Source: JBGPTF01 sp041490445 (GTDB lineage Bacteria; Acidobacteriota; Terriglobia; Acidiferrales; UBA7541). Taken from it: a stretch of DNA of 64,000 bases. The position numbers were made by a program, and so were the translations under genes. Below the pieces are notes generated by a model. It made no database searches. It worked only from the letters and a program-made list of their open reading frames with translations, and was not told the origin of the DNA. The DNA is taken from positions 1-64,000 of the forward strand of contig JBGPTF010000004.1 in NCBI GenBank assembly GCA_041490445.1. The letters are read 5' to 3'. Below are positions 1-8,279 of this stretch, one piece after another; the stretch's first letter is position 1, and every line of letters begins with the position of its first letter.

Positions 1-427
<427 letters not shown>

Positions 428-447
428 ATCTGGTTGCCCTGAAAATC

Positions 448-470
448 AAAAACCCCGGTTTTCACCGGGG
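448..470 (-). terminator. terminator-like GAAA-tetraloop hairpin in the 16S leader
   Basis: On the minus strand CCCCGGT (470-464), GAAA loop (463-460) and ACCGGGG (459-453) form a perfect 7-bp GC-rich stem, followed by five T (452-448) and, after GA, four more T. It has the layout of an intrinsic terminator but lies only about 20 bases upstream of the 16S 5' end and inside the transcribed leader. Read-through presumably depends on the boxA antitermination site upstream. It could also be a processing or assembly hairpin. Confidence 0.6.
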
Positions 471-502
471 CCAGACTTTCAGAAGCGAATTTTTGATGTC
501 GC

Positions 503-522
503 TCGGTTCAAACAGGAACCGA
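503..522 (-). other. leader stem-loop
   Basis: TCGGTTC (503-509) and GAACCGA (516-522) are perfect inverted arms with a 6-base loop in the rRNA leader. It may be part of the pre-16S processing structure, but the pairing partner downstream of 16S is outside the window. Confidence 0.45.
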
Positions 523-546
523 ACGGGTTCTGGCACGTTTCATCCG

Positions 547-560
547 ATTGTCAAAGAGCT
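547..560 (-). promoter_or_regulatory. boxA rRNA antitermination site
   Basis: The minus strand reads AGCTCTTTGACAAT, close to the E. coli rRNA boxA (TGCTCTTTAACA) bound by NusB-S10. Its position between promoter and 16S, about 120 bases before the mature 5' end, is right for a leader boxA. Confidence 0.75.
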
Positions 561-616
561 TGCCCTTCAGATCAGCCCTCCAGCCGGAGCTTTTGGGAAT
601 ATCCTTCAGAGCGACT

Positions 617-637
617 CCTTCCTGTCCCGCAGGAAGG
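617..637 (-). other. 8-bp leader hairpin near transcript start
   Basis: CCTTCCTG (617-624) and CAGGAAGG (630-637) form a perfect 8-bp stem with a 5-base loop, starting about 10 bases after the predicted rRNA transcription start. It probably structures the 5' end of the precursor. Confidence 0.5.
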
Positions 638-653
638 TCCACAGACAATTGAG

Positions 654-682
654 ATACTAGCGGAATCCATCCCAGGTGTCAA
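654..682 (-). promoter_or_regulatory. rrn promoter (sigma70 type)
   Basis: Minus strand: a consensus -35 TTGACA (complement of 677-682), exactly 17 bases of spacer, then -10 TAGTAT (complement of 654-659). Transcription would start near 647, giving a leader of about 220 bases containing two hairpins, boxA and the terminator-like hairpin. This is the clearest promoter in the window. Confidence 0.85.
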
Positions 683-762
683 GCGCTCTACCGTGTGGAC
701 TCCGCGTTGACAGCGGCCCTCCTTGCTGCCGATTCAGCCTCGCCCATCAGATGGTCGCCTGA

Positions 763-1287
763 TCAGGTCGATTTCTTTCGAAAAACAGAATGAATGTCCC
801 GCACGGCGTTGGCCGTCTCGATGTGCTGGTCCACGATTTGAACCTTTCCATCCGCTGACAGGGCGCGCACCTCGCGGCCTTGCAGAATGACCTCGCCGTC
901 GCGCTCCAGCGTCCACTCCGTCACCAGTTCGCCGTTTTCCCAGTGCGACCGCGATCGCCGTACGACTTGGCCTTCGGAGAACGCGCTCACGCTTTCCTTG
1001 CCGTCCGTCATGAAGGTGAGCGTCGTCGCTTCTCCTCCAGTTTCATCAGGCAGGGTGATTTTCAGCATTGGTTCCTGATGCTCGATGATCTCGGGAGGAA
1101 CTTTCATGTTCGCTGGCGGGAGAGGCGGCCCGGGGGCAGCTTTCGGATCGGGGCTTTTCTTGAACGTCTCTCTGACCGTGGACTTGTCTCTGTCGAGGTC
1201 CCACCGTCCCGAAAAATTCGGCTTCGCGATCTGGCCGGTCACCAGCGCGCCCGCAAGCAACAGCCCCCCAAAGAATCGCGGCGTCAT
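763..1287 (-). CDS. secreted hypothetical protein
   Basis: A 174-residue protein with an N-terminal signal peptide (MTPRFFGGLLLAGALVTGQ), then NFSGRWDLDRDKS, an opening that recurs in secreted lipocalin-like proteins of Acidobacteriota, and a charged beta-rich remainder with a proline-rich patch around residues 50-62. No catalytic motif is visible. The gene lies alone between the rRNA promoter and a divergent VWA protein. The family assignment is only a resemblance of the first 20 mature residues, so function is unknown. Confidence 0.7.
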   Translation of the reverse strand: MTPRFFGGLLLAGALVTGQIAKPNFSGRWDLDRDKSTVRETFKKSPDPKAAPGPPLPPANMKVPPEIIEHQEPMLKITLPDETGGEATTLTFMTDGKESVSAFSEGQVVRRSRSHWENGELVTEWTLERDGEVILQGREVRALSADGKVQIVDQHIETANAVRDIHSVFRKKST

Positions 1288-1458
1288 GGACCACCTCTCC
1301 CTTCATTGGACACCGGTCCCGCAGAACCGGTGCCGCCGGACGGCAGCATTTGCTTTTCGCGCGGACGCCGATTGCGCTATTCTCCTTACCGGTCCTTTGT
1401 TCTCTCCACATGCAACCCCGCGGGCTTGCCATCTCTCTTATGTTCAGGCGGCGAGTTC

Positions 1459-2451
1459 ATGACGATGAGTTCACCATCCATCTCGAACAGTGGAAGCAGG
1501 GCAGGAAGCTGCCTGGTGGCGTTCCTGCTCACTACCTCTCTCTTGTTGCTGCCCTCCATGTTCGCGCAGCAGGAAAATGCCGGGCGCATCCGCGTGGACG
1601 TCAATCTTGTCCTCGTCGAAGCTACGGTCAAGGACAAGTCTGGGCGCGTGATGGACGGCCTCGCCCAGAGCGATTTCGACGTTTCCGAAGATGGCGCGCC
1701 GCAGACCATCACGCATTTCAGCCGTGACCAGTTGCCTCTTGCCGTGGCCCTCGTCGTGGACCTGAGCGCTTCCATTGAGCCCTTCCTTCGCCCGCTCCAT
1801 TACGCCACCCAGACGGCGCTGCGCACGCTCAAGCCGGAAGATGAAGTCGCGCTCTTCACGTTCTCGAGTGAAGTGGAGCGCCGCGTGGACCTCACCCGCG
1901 ACAAGCGCCTAGTGGCCGAGCAAATGGAATCCTTCTCGGCCGGCGGCAGCACGAACATCAATGACGCGTTGCATGAAGCAGCCCGTTATCTCGAGGAGCA
2001 GAGGCCTTCTGCCCGGCGTGTCATCATCCTGGTCAGCGACAACGTGCCTTCCGGCCCCACCAGCATCGGATCCAGGGATGTCGAGGACGCCATCCTGCAG
2101 GCAGACGCGGCCCTCTACAGTCTGAAAATTCCTGGCCGCAATCCGTTGCAGGCAAAGCTCGATGCGAGGCTCAGCGGCCTGATCAACGTCGCAAAAGCCG
2201 CGGCCCAAGCCGGCGGCGAAGTCTTTGACGTCGAGAAGGAGGGTTCCCTATTTTTGGCGTTCCAGACCTTGATCGAGCGCCTCAAGACTCGCTATACGCT
2301 CGGCTACGTCCCGACGCACACCGTTCGCGATGGACGCTTCCACTCCCTCAAAGTTCGTCTGACTTCCAGCCACGGCAGCGAGGGCAAGAACTACGTCATC
2401 CTTGCCAAGCGCGGCTATTTCGCCAGCCCTCCGCGCGCCGCTGCGCAATAG
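1459..2451 (+). CDS. secreted VWFA-related (acidobacterial type) protein
   Basis: A 330-residue protein with an N-terminal hydrophobic signal (about residues 14-30, ending PSMFAQ) and a von Willebrand factor A domain. It has the MIDAS elements DLSAS, the Thr in GGSTNIND and the Asp in LVSDN. The opening of the mature part (VNLVLVEATVKDKSGRVMDGL) and the end (TRYTLGYVPT) match the VWFA-related family abundant in Acidobacteriota (TIGR03436 type). ATG 1459 is preferred because it precedes the signal peptide and follows a purine-rich AGGCGGCGAG; the frame stays open upstream, but that part is antisense to the previous gene. The role is probably extracytoplasmic adhesion or protein binding, which is inference. 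Confidence 0.85.
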   Translation: MTMSSPSISNSGSRAGSCLVAFLLTTSLLLLPSMFAQQENAGRIRVDVNLVLVEATVKDKSGRVMDGLAQSDFDVSEDGAPQTITHFSRDQLPLAVALVVDLSASIEPFLRPLHYATQTALRTLKPEDEVALFTFSSEVERRVDLTRDKRLVAEQMESFSAGGSTNINDALHEAARYLEEQRPSARRVIILVSDNVPSGPTSIGSRDVEDAILQADAALYSLKIPGRNPLQAKLDARLSGLINVAKAAAQAGGEVFDVEKEGSLFLAFQTLIERLKTRYTLGYVPTHTVRDGRFHSLKVRLTSSHGSEGKNYVILAKRGYFASPPRAAAQ

Positions 2452-2552
2452 CCCGCCCCTGCAGCTCCCCTGCCATTCGTTTCCTGGGATTTGTTCACCC
2501 GGCGTAACTCCGGAGCGATTCGGGCCGTATGATAGGATGAGTTGTTATTCCC

Positions 2553-3794
2553 ATGGCCGGCAAAACCACCATGACTTTGGGCGAGGCGGTGCGCATCGCC
2601 CTGTCCAGCTTGTGGGCGCACAAGATGCGCAGCGTGCTGACGCTCATCGGCATCGTGATTGGTGTCACCTCGGTAATCGCCGTCGTCAGTCTGGTCAACG
2701 GCTTGAATCGGTACATCGCTGAAAAGGTCTTCAATCTCGGCGCCGACGTTTTCTTCGTCAACCGCGGCCCCACGATTCCGCTTAACATCAACGACTTCGA
2801 GGAAACGCAAAAGCGCAAGAAGTTCGTGCCCGCCGACTACGAAGCTGTCCTCGATGCTTGCAAGAGCTGCCGCGAGGTCGGCGCCACGTTGAACCACATG
2901 GGCGCCCAGGTGAAGTACGGTCCCAACTATCTGAAGGACTCCAACGTGCGCGGCTGGACGCCTTCGCTCACTCGTATTTACGACACGGACCTCACTGCCG
3001 GGCGCCACATCACCCATGCGGACATGATCCGCGCCGGAGCCGTCTGCACCATCGGCTGGGACATCGTGGATAACCTGCTGCCCGGCGAAGACCCCATCGG
3101 CAAGGAGATCTCCGTAGACGGCCATCTGTGCCAGGTGATCGGCGTGGGGAAAAAACAGGGCTCGGCCCTCGGCGTCTCGCGCGACAACTGGGTCATTCTC
3201 CCCATCACAACCTTGCAGAAATTTTACGGAACCGATCAATCCATCCGGATCTGGGTGAAGTCGGGCTCGGCCGTAAGCATGGAAGCGTGCGAGGATGAAG
3301 TCCGGCAAATTCTGCGCGGTCGCCGGCATCTTCCCTACGGCGTGAAAGACAACTTTGTCCTCGAAAACGCGGCTTCCTTCCTGCAAATCTGGGCGGGAAT
3401 CAGCGCCACCTTTTTCGTCGTCGTGATCGCGCTGGCCGCGATCTCCCTGGTCGTCGGCGGCATCGTGATCATGAACATCATGCTCGTCTCGGTGACGGAG
3501 CGAACGCAGGAAATCGGCCTGCGCAAGTCGCTTGGAGCCCGGCACAACGATATCCTCCTGCAGTTTCTGATTGAGTCTTCCACCATCGCGGCCATCGGTG
3601 GATTGTGGGGCGCGGTGTTCGGGATTCTTCTGGCGAAGCTGGTTTCGTGGGTCACGCCCCTGCCTAGCGCCATCGAGACCTGGTCGGTCGTTGCCGGCCT
3701 CCTGGTCGCGACGAGTGTGGGACTTTTCTTTGGTGTGTATCCGGCATCGCGCGCGGCGCGCCTCGACCCGGTCGTCGCATTGCGCGCTGAATAG
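2553..3794 (+). CDS. MacB-like ABC transporter permease (1)
   Basis: A 413-residue FtsX/MacB-type permease: a cytoplasmic start (MAGKTTMTLGEAVRIALSSL), a first TM with the signature LTLIGIVIGVTSVIAVVS, a periplasmic MacB core (about residues 55-270), then three C-terminal TMs. The last part has the conserved IMNIMLVSVTERTQEIGLRKSLGA and ends in YPASRAARLDPVVALRAE. Such proteins pair with an ATPase to drive export or lipoprotein/peptide movement. No ATPase gene is adjacent. It is followed after 18 bases by a second permease, so a heterodimer is likely. Confidence 0.92.
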   Translation: MAGKTTMTLGEAVRIALSSLWAHKMRSVLTLIGIVIGVTSVIAVVSLVNGLNRYIAEKVFNLGADVFFVNRGPTIPLNINDFEETQKRKKFVPADYEAVLDACKSCREVGATLNHMGAQVKYGPNYLKDSNVRGWTPSLTRIYDTDLTAGRHITHADMIRAGAVCTIGWDIVDNLLPGEDPIGKEISVDGHLCQVIGVGKKQGSALGVSRDNWVILPITTLQKFYGTDQSIRIWVKSGSAVSMEACEDEVRQILRGRRHLPYGVKDNFVLENAASFLQIWAGISATFFVVVIALAAISLVVGGIVIMNIMLVSVTERTQEIGLRKSLGARHNDILLQFLIESSTIAAIGGLWGAVFGILLAKLVSWVTPLPSAIETWSVVAGLLVATSVGLFFGVYPASRAARLDPVVALRAE

Positions 3795-3812
3795 CTGTTG
3801 GGAAGAACGGGG

Positions 3813-5090
3813 ATGAAGAGCTTGCGAAAATTTCAAGAGTTCCGCGAAGCGATCGCCCTGTCGCTCGACGCCCTTCGGCGCAACCCGCTCCGCTCGCTCC
3901 TGACGATTCTCGGCATCGTCATCGGGGTCAGCACCGTCATTGCCATCAGCACGGTCGTAAACGGGCTCAATTCCAACGTGCTCTCGTCCGTGCAATCGCT
4001 CGGTTCCAACCTCGTGATGGCGTATCGTTTCCCGTGGGCTTCGATCGGGCGCCCGCCCAGTGAGTGGTTCCAGCGCAAGGAGCTGCAAGCGGAATGGGCG
4101 GATGAAATTGCCAAGTTGCCCCACGTCGTCGCGGCCGCCGCCGGCCTGCGCATCTTTCGTCCGGAGTTTGGCTCCGGCACAAGCTATGTCCGCCGCGGAA
4201 ATTTTCGCGCCAAGAATGTCATTCTTGAGGGCGACCCGCCCCAGGACGAGGTGATTTTTGATTTCACGCTGTCGAGCGGCCGCTGGTTCAATCAACTCGA
4301 CGAGGAGCACCGCTCGAAAGTGACTGTGCTTGGCCACGACACGGCGGCCACCCTTTTTCCGGGTATGGGGGAAGACCCGATTGGTCAGGAAGTCTTGATC
4401 GAAGGGCAGGTGTTCAACGTCGTGGGCGTGCTCGGCCCGCAGAAGCAGGCCGTCGGCGCCGGTGCCAATCCGGAAGACAACATCGCGATCCTGCCGCTTT
4501 CGACGATGCGCAAGCTTCACCCCGAAACGAAAGACTTTGTCCTCTTCGCCAAGGCGGATAGCGGTGCCACCGTCCCGATCGTCGTGGACGGCATCCGCGA
4601 CTTGTTGCGCCGCAAGCGCCACCTCGCATCCGATAAGCCCGACAATTTTGCCGTGTTCACCACCGACGCGTTCCTCGAACTATGGAACGAGATCAGTTTT
4701 TCCATTTTCATCGTGATGTTTGCTGTCGGCTCGGTAGCGTTGCTCGTGGGCGGCATCGGAGTGATGAACATCATGCTCGTCAGCGTCACCGAGCGAACGC
4801 GCGAAATCGGCGTGCGCAAGGCCATCGGCGCGCGCCAGCGCAATATCCTCTGGCAATTCCTAATCGAAGCCACCACACTCGCCGGCATCGGGGGTTTGAT
4901 CGGCGAGCTGGTTGGCGCGGCCCTGGGGCTTTCGGTCCGCCTGATTTTTCCGTCCATTCCGACGTCCCTTTCGTTGTTCTGGGCCCTCACCGGATTTCTC
5001 ATCTCTGGCGCGATCGGTATTTTCTTCGGCGTCTATCCTGCCTGGAAAGCCGCACGCCTCAATCCCGTCGAAGCCCTCCGTTACGAATAG
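3813..5090 (+). CDS. MacB-like ABC transporter permease (2)
   Basis: A 425-residue paralogue of the preceding gene with the same architecture: TM1 at about residues 20-45 (LLTILGIVIGVSTVIAIS), a periplasmic core, and a C-terminal block with GVMNIMLVSVTERTREIGVR and a YPAWKAARLNPVEALRYE end. ATG 3813 has a GGAAG 8 bases upstream; a TTG at 3798 is an alternative. The two permeases are probably co-transcribed and may form one transporter with an ATPase encoded elsewhere. The substrate cannot be read from sequence. Confidence 0.92.
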   Translation: MKSLRKFQEFREAIALSLDALRRNPLRSLLTILGIVIGVSTVIAISTVVNGLNSNVLSSVQSLGSNLVMAYRFPWASIGRPPSEWFQRKELQAEWADEIAKLPHVVAAAAGLRIFRPEFGSGTSYVRRGNFRAKNVILEGDPPQDEVIFDFTLSSGRWFNQLDEEHRSKVTVLGHDTAATLFPGMGEDPIGQEVLIEGQVFNVVGVLGPQKQAVGAGANPEDNIAILPLSTMRKLHPETKDFVLFAKADSGATVPIVVDGIRDLLRRKRHLASDKPDNFAVFTTDAFLELWNEISFSIFIVMFAVGSVALLVGGIGVMNIMLVSVTERTREIGVRKAIGARQRNILWQFLIEATTLAGIGGLIGELVGAALGLSVRLIFPSIPTSLSLFWALTGFLISGAIGIFFGVYPAWKAARLNPVEALRYE

Positions 5091-5190
5091 GGATTAGCCA
5101 CAGAAGCAAAGAGCGTAGTGGGAACCGTGGTCCATGGTTGCGGAGAGTTTTACCGGAGCGCGTTTTGCCTTTCGGATTTCGACAGTGTGT

Positions 5191-6279
5191 TTAGGGGCGA
5201 GCGCCGGAAGAGACTTTGACGTCGCCCACGAGTCGCCGTAACGAATCCTCATAAGGCGCTCGCGCCACGCCTGCTTCCGTAATGATGGCGGCGATGTAGC
5301 GGGCGGGCGTTACATCGAATGCCGGGTGGGCCGCGCGCACATCCGGTGCAATGCTCACGCCGGCGAGATGAGTAACTTCTTCTGCCGGGCGCTGTTCGAT
5401 GGGGATGAAATCGCCTGTGGGAATCGTCAGGTCGAGCGTGGAAACCGGCGCGGCCACGAAGAATGGCACGTTGTTCTCGCGCGCCAGCACCGCCATCGTG
5501 TACGTCCCGATCTTGTTCGCCGTGTCTCCATTCGACGCGATGCGGTCCGCTCCCACGACAATCGCTCTCACCTCTCCCGTCTTCAGGAAATGCCCCACCA
5601 TATTGTCGGTGATCAGCGTCAGCGGGATGCCTTCCTGCTGCAATTCCCACGCCGTCAGCCGCGCGCCTTGCAGGTAGGGCCGCGTCTCCGGGACGAACAC
5701 TTCGAGTTTGTGCCCCTGCTCAACCGCCACGCGAATCACGCCCAGCGCCGTGCCGATTCCGCCGGTCGCCAGCGCGCCCGCGTTGCACTGCGTCATCACC
5801 CGGCCGCTCGAAGGCATCAACTCCGCGCCGAAGCGTCCGATGGCTTCATCGGCGGCGCGCCGCTCCGTATGAACCTGCTGCGCCTCGGCGACCAGGCCCC
5901 GGCGGATGCGCTCCAGCCCGCGGGCGCCGTCCTTCTCCGCGTCCTGCGCCAGCACTTCGAAACGCTGCTTCATTCGCTCGATTGCCCAGAACAGATCGAC
6001 CGCCGTCGGTCGCGTCTTCGCCAGCGTTTCGCAGATTTCCTTGAGCTCCGTGCGCAACTCCGCGAGCGACTTGGCCGCAGACCGCTCGACGCCCATCGCC
6101 GCGCCCATTGCCGCGGCGACCCCGATGGCCGGCGCGCCTCGGATCACCATCTCCTTGATCGCGCGCGCCACATCGCGGTAGTCCCTGTACGTGTGATAGA
6201 CGATTTCGCCGGGCAGCCGCCGCTGATCGAGCAGCACGATGCCCTCATTCGTCCACCGGATTGGCTCAACGTGCGCCAT
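5191..6279 (-). CDS. mtnA: S-methyl-5-thioribose-1-phosphate isomerase
   Basis: MtnA converts 5-methylthioribose-1-phosphate to 5-methylthioribulose-1-phosphate in methionine salvage. Family blocks seen: VIRGAPAIGVAAA, CNAGALATGGIGTALGVI (with the catalytic Cys), PETRPYLQGARLTAWEL, and ADRIASNGDTANKIGTY (catalytic Asp). The start at MAHVEPIRWTNEG (6279) gives 362 residues and matches the usual family N-terminus; in-frame starts at 6309 (ATG) and 6345 (GTG) exist, and none has a strong ribosome binding site. No other methionine-salvage gene is adjacent; it lies just downstream of a CPBP protease gene on the same strand. Confidence 0.93.
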   Translation of the reverse strand: MAHVEPIRWTNEGIVLLDQRRLPGEIVYHTYRDYRDVARAIKEMVIRGAPAIGVAAAMGAAMGVERSAAKSLAELRTELKEICETLAKTRPTAVDLFWAIERMKQRFEVLAQDAEKDGARGLERIRRGLVAEAQQVHTERRAADEAIGRFGAELMPSSGRVMTQCNAGALATGGIGTALGVIRVAVEQGHKLEVFVPETRPYLQGARLTAWELQQEGIPLTLITDNMVGHFLKTGEVRAIVVGADRIASNGDTANKIGTYTMAVLARENNVPFFVAAPVSTLDLTIPTGDFIPIEQRPAEEVTHLAGVSIAPDVRAAHPAFDVTPARYIAAIITEAGVARAPYEDSLRRLVGDVKVSSGARP

Positions 6280-6359
6280 CGTCGCGTGGTCCGATTCCAC
6301 GCCGTCCATTCTAACTGATTCTGGAGTGTTCCGGCCCGTCTGCACGCTGGCGAATAGCT

Positions 6360-7211
6360 TTAGTGGGGCAACGGGAAATGGCGCAAGCCGTTCGTCGCGA
6401 TATACAGCCCGGAGAAAAGATAGGTGTTATAGCTGACGTGGAGCAGATAGCTCGCCAGCACCGTCCCGCTCAACGCGCGCACGTACGTGAAAACGATGCC
6501 GACGAACACAAGCAGCGCGATCTGTCCCCAGCCGCCCCAAAGCTGTCCGGCGTGGAGCAAACCGAAGAGCGTCCCGGTGACGAGCACGCCCGCGGTGATG
6601 CCGAAGCTCCGTGCGAGCAGCGGGTAGAGAAACCCGCGAAAAATCGTTTCTTCCACCAGCGGTGCGACCAGGATGCCCAGTCCCATCAGCAGAATCGTGC
6701 TTTCGCGGTCCTGCAACAGCTTTTCAATCGGCAGAGTCCCTTTCTTTCCAACCGCGGCGGAGGCGAGGCCGATCATCACGGCAAATAACCCGCCGCCCAG
6801 CACGCACGCCGCATAGCCGAGCGGCCGCGGGATCCGCTCGGGAAATGGCCGCCAGCCCAGCGTTCGCCAGAAAGGGGCGTGGAAGCGGACACGCGCCGTG
6901 AAAAAGAGATAAGCCATCAGCGCAGCGGAAATCAGTACCGTGTCGACCACCACAAACAGCGATCGCACCGCCGTCACATCTTTCAGGTCGCTCAGCGGGA
7001 TGCCCTGGATCTGAAAAATCACGATCATCAAAATGGCGAAGAAGAAGTAGCTCACAAGTGTGAACAGGAGAAACAGGAGCACTTCGCGCCAGCCCCACGG
7101 CACGCGCAGGTCTTCCGGAAACTTGTCGAGTGGCGGCGTGGACGGTGGGGAAGGCGCGGCTTCGGCCTGGGTGTCTTGCGCAAACAGCGGATTTGTGTCG
7201 GGTGTGTTCAT
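6360..7211 (-). CDS. CPBP-family intramembrane metalloprotease
   Basis: A 283-residue membrane protein with about seven hydrophobic segments and the CPBP (Abi) motifs: EETIFRGFLYPLL (motif 1, Glu-Glu and Arg), FGLLHAG (motif 2, His) and a final LLHVSYNT (motif 3, His/Asn). The family includes the CAAX prenyl protease Rce1 and bacterial peptidases whose substrates are mostly unknown. The N-terminal about 45 residues are Pro-rich and cytoplasmic. Its ATG overlaps the stop of the upstream gene by 4 bases, so the two are translationally coupled. Confidence 0.9.
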   Translation of the reverse strand: MNTPDTNPLFAQDTQAEAAPSPPSTPPLDKFPEDLRVPWGWREVLLFLLFTLVSYFFFAILMIVIFQIQGIPLSDLKDVTAVRSLFVVVDTVLISAALMAYLFFTARVRFHAPFWRTLGWRPFPERIPRPLGYAACVLGGGLFAVMIGLASAAVGKKGTLPIEKLLQDRESTILLMGLGILVAPLVEETIFRGFLYPLLARSFGITAGVLVTGTLFGLLHAGQLWGGWGQIALLVFVGIVFTYVRALSGTVLASYLLHVSYNTYLFSGLYIATNGLRHFPLPH

Positions 7212-8203
7212 CGCCTGGCGCTTCCGCGGCGGTCTGCCTCCACCAGCGCGGCGGCGACGAGCGGCAATAGAATTTCGTGGTGACCCGTGATTGCATAGCC
7301 CCTCGATTGTCCGGTGCCGACCCTCGATCCCGACGTTGGGCGCTTCACTACGTTTTGCTGTGGCCGGTAATGTTGGATGAAATCGAAGTTCGCCGTCGTG
7401 ATCGGGCGCAGGGGCGTGCCGAGATTGCGCGCTACCGTCACCGCCTTCAGAAACACTTCGGGCAGCACCACCGCCGACCCCCAGTTTAGATATACGCCGC
7501 CCGGGTGCATCTGTTTCACCAGCGCGCAGAACAGGCGGAAATCATGATGCGTGGCGGCGCCCAGCGCGGCGCCATCGGCCGAGCGGTGCATGTGCGGGAT
7601 GTCGGTGCCGATCGCCAGATGAATCGTCACCGGCACGCGCGCCCGGTACGCGGCCACCAGCACGCTCCGGTCGGGATACTTCGCGCGCAGCCGGCGATTG
7701 CTCAGCAGCTTGCCCGCCGCCTCGCCCAGCCCGAAGCCGCTCCGCGCCGCTCCCACCGCCATCTCGTTCAGATACAGCCCCGTCTCTTCCGCCATGCCGA
7801 ACTTGCCGCCGTCCAGCGACGCTTCCACGTCCTCCGACGTGTTTCCCACCATCGCGAGTTCGAAATCGTGGACCAGCGCCGCGCCGTTCATCGCGATGCC
7901 GGAAACGTAGCCGCGGCGGATCAAGTCGTTTAGCACCGGCGCCAGGCCGACTTTGATCACGTGACCGCCGATGCCCCAGAGAATCGCTTTGCGCCGCGCC
8001 CGGGCGCGCACGATCGCATCAGCCACAGAGCGCAGGTCTTCCGCAGCGAGAATGTGCGGCAGGGAATCGAAGAAGCTCGCGAAGCTCGCGCCGCGCCGGT
8101 GCGGCCGCGCAAAGTCGCGGACGTTCACCTTGCTCGGCCGGCTCGCGAGCTTGTATGTCCTCAGCCCGTCAAACTTAATCGGCGGAATGGAGTAGATGCT
8201 CAT
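7208..8203 (-). CDS. conserved hypothetical protein, distantly deoxyhypusine-synthase-like
   Basis: A 331-residue soluble protein. I do not recognise a named bacterial family. The order of blocks parallels deoxyhypusine synthase: an NGAALVHDFE..GNTSEDV block where DHS has its TTAGG/EEDL region, a SVLVAAYRARVPVT strand where DHS has the NHIPV strand, a DGAALGAATHHDFR block, and a GGVYLNWGSAVVLPEVFLKA block where DHS has the GGGVVKHH loop. The catalytic lysine of that loop is not present. An NAD-binding Rossmann-like enzyme is a reasonable inference; true DHS activity is unlikely. It is coupled by ATGA to the downstream CPBP protease gene. Confidence 0.75.
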   Translation of the reverse strand: MSIYSIPPIKFDGLRTYKLASRPSKVNVRDFARPHRRGASFASFFDSLPHILAAEDLRSVADAIVRARARRKAILWGIGGHVIKVGLAPVLNDLIRRGYVSGIAMNGAALVHDFELAMVGNTSEDVEASLDGGKFGMAEETGLYLNEMAVGAARSGFGLGEAAGKLLSNRRLRAKYPDRSVLVAAYRARVPVTIHLAIGTDIPHMHRSADGAALGAATHHDFRLFCALVKQMHPGGVYLNWGSAVVLPEVFLKAVTVARNLGTPLRPITTANFDFIQHYRPQQNVVKRPTSGSRVGTGQSRGYAITGHHEILLPLVAAALVEADRRGSARR

Positions 8204-8279
8204 CGTCCCCGCAGCACTCTAATTGGACAGGCCTGTCAGGCGCAAGCGCGCCGCAATCGGGCCGCCGTGTTTAAGAAAA

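Noticed and set aside
880..1458. N-terminal extension of the VWFA-related protein (193 more codons)
   Set aside because: It is antisense to the secreted protein at 763-1287, has no signal peptide or domain, and the signal peptide and family opening begin after ATG 1459.
2415..4622. 735-codon open frame on the minus strand
   Set aside because: It is the reverse-strand shadow of the two MacB-like permease genes; composition is His/Asp/Arg-rich without any domain.
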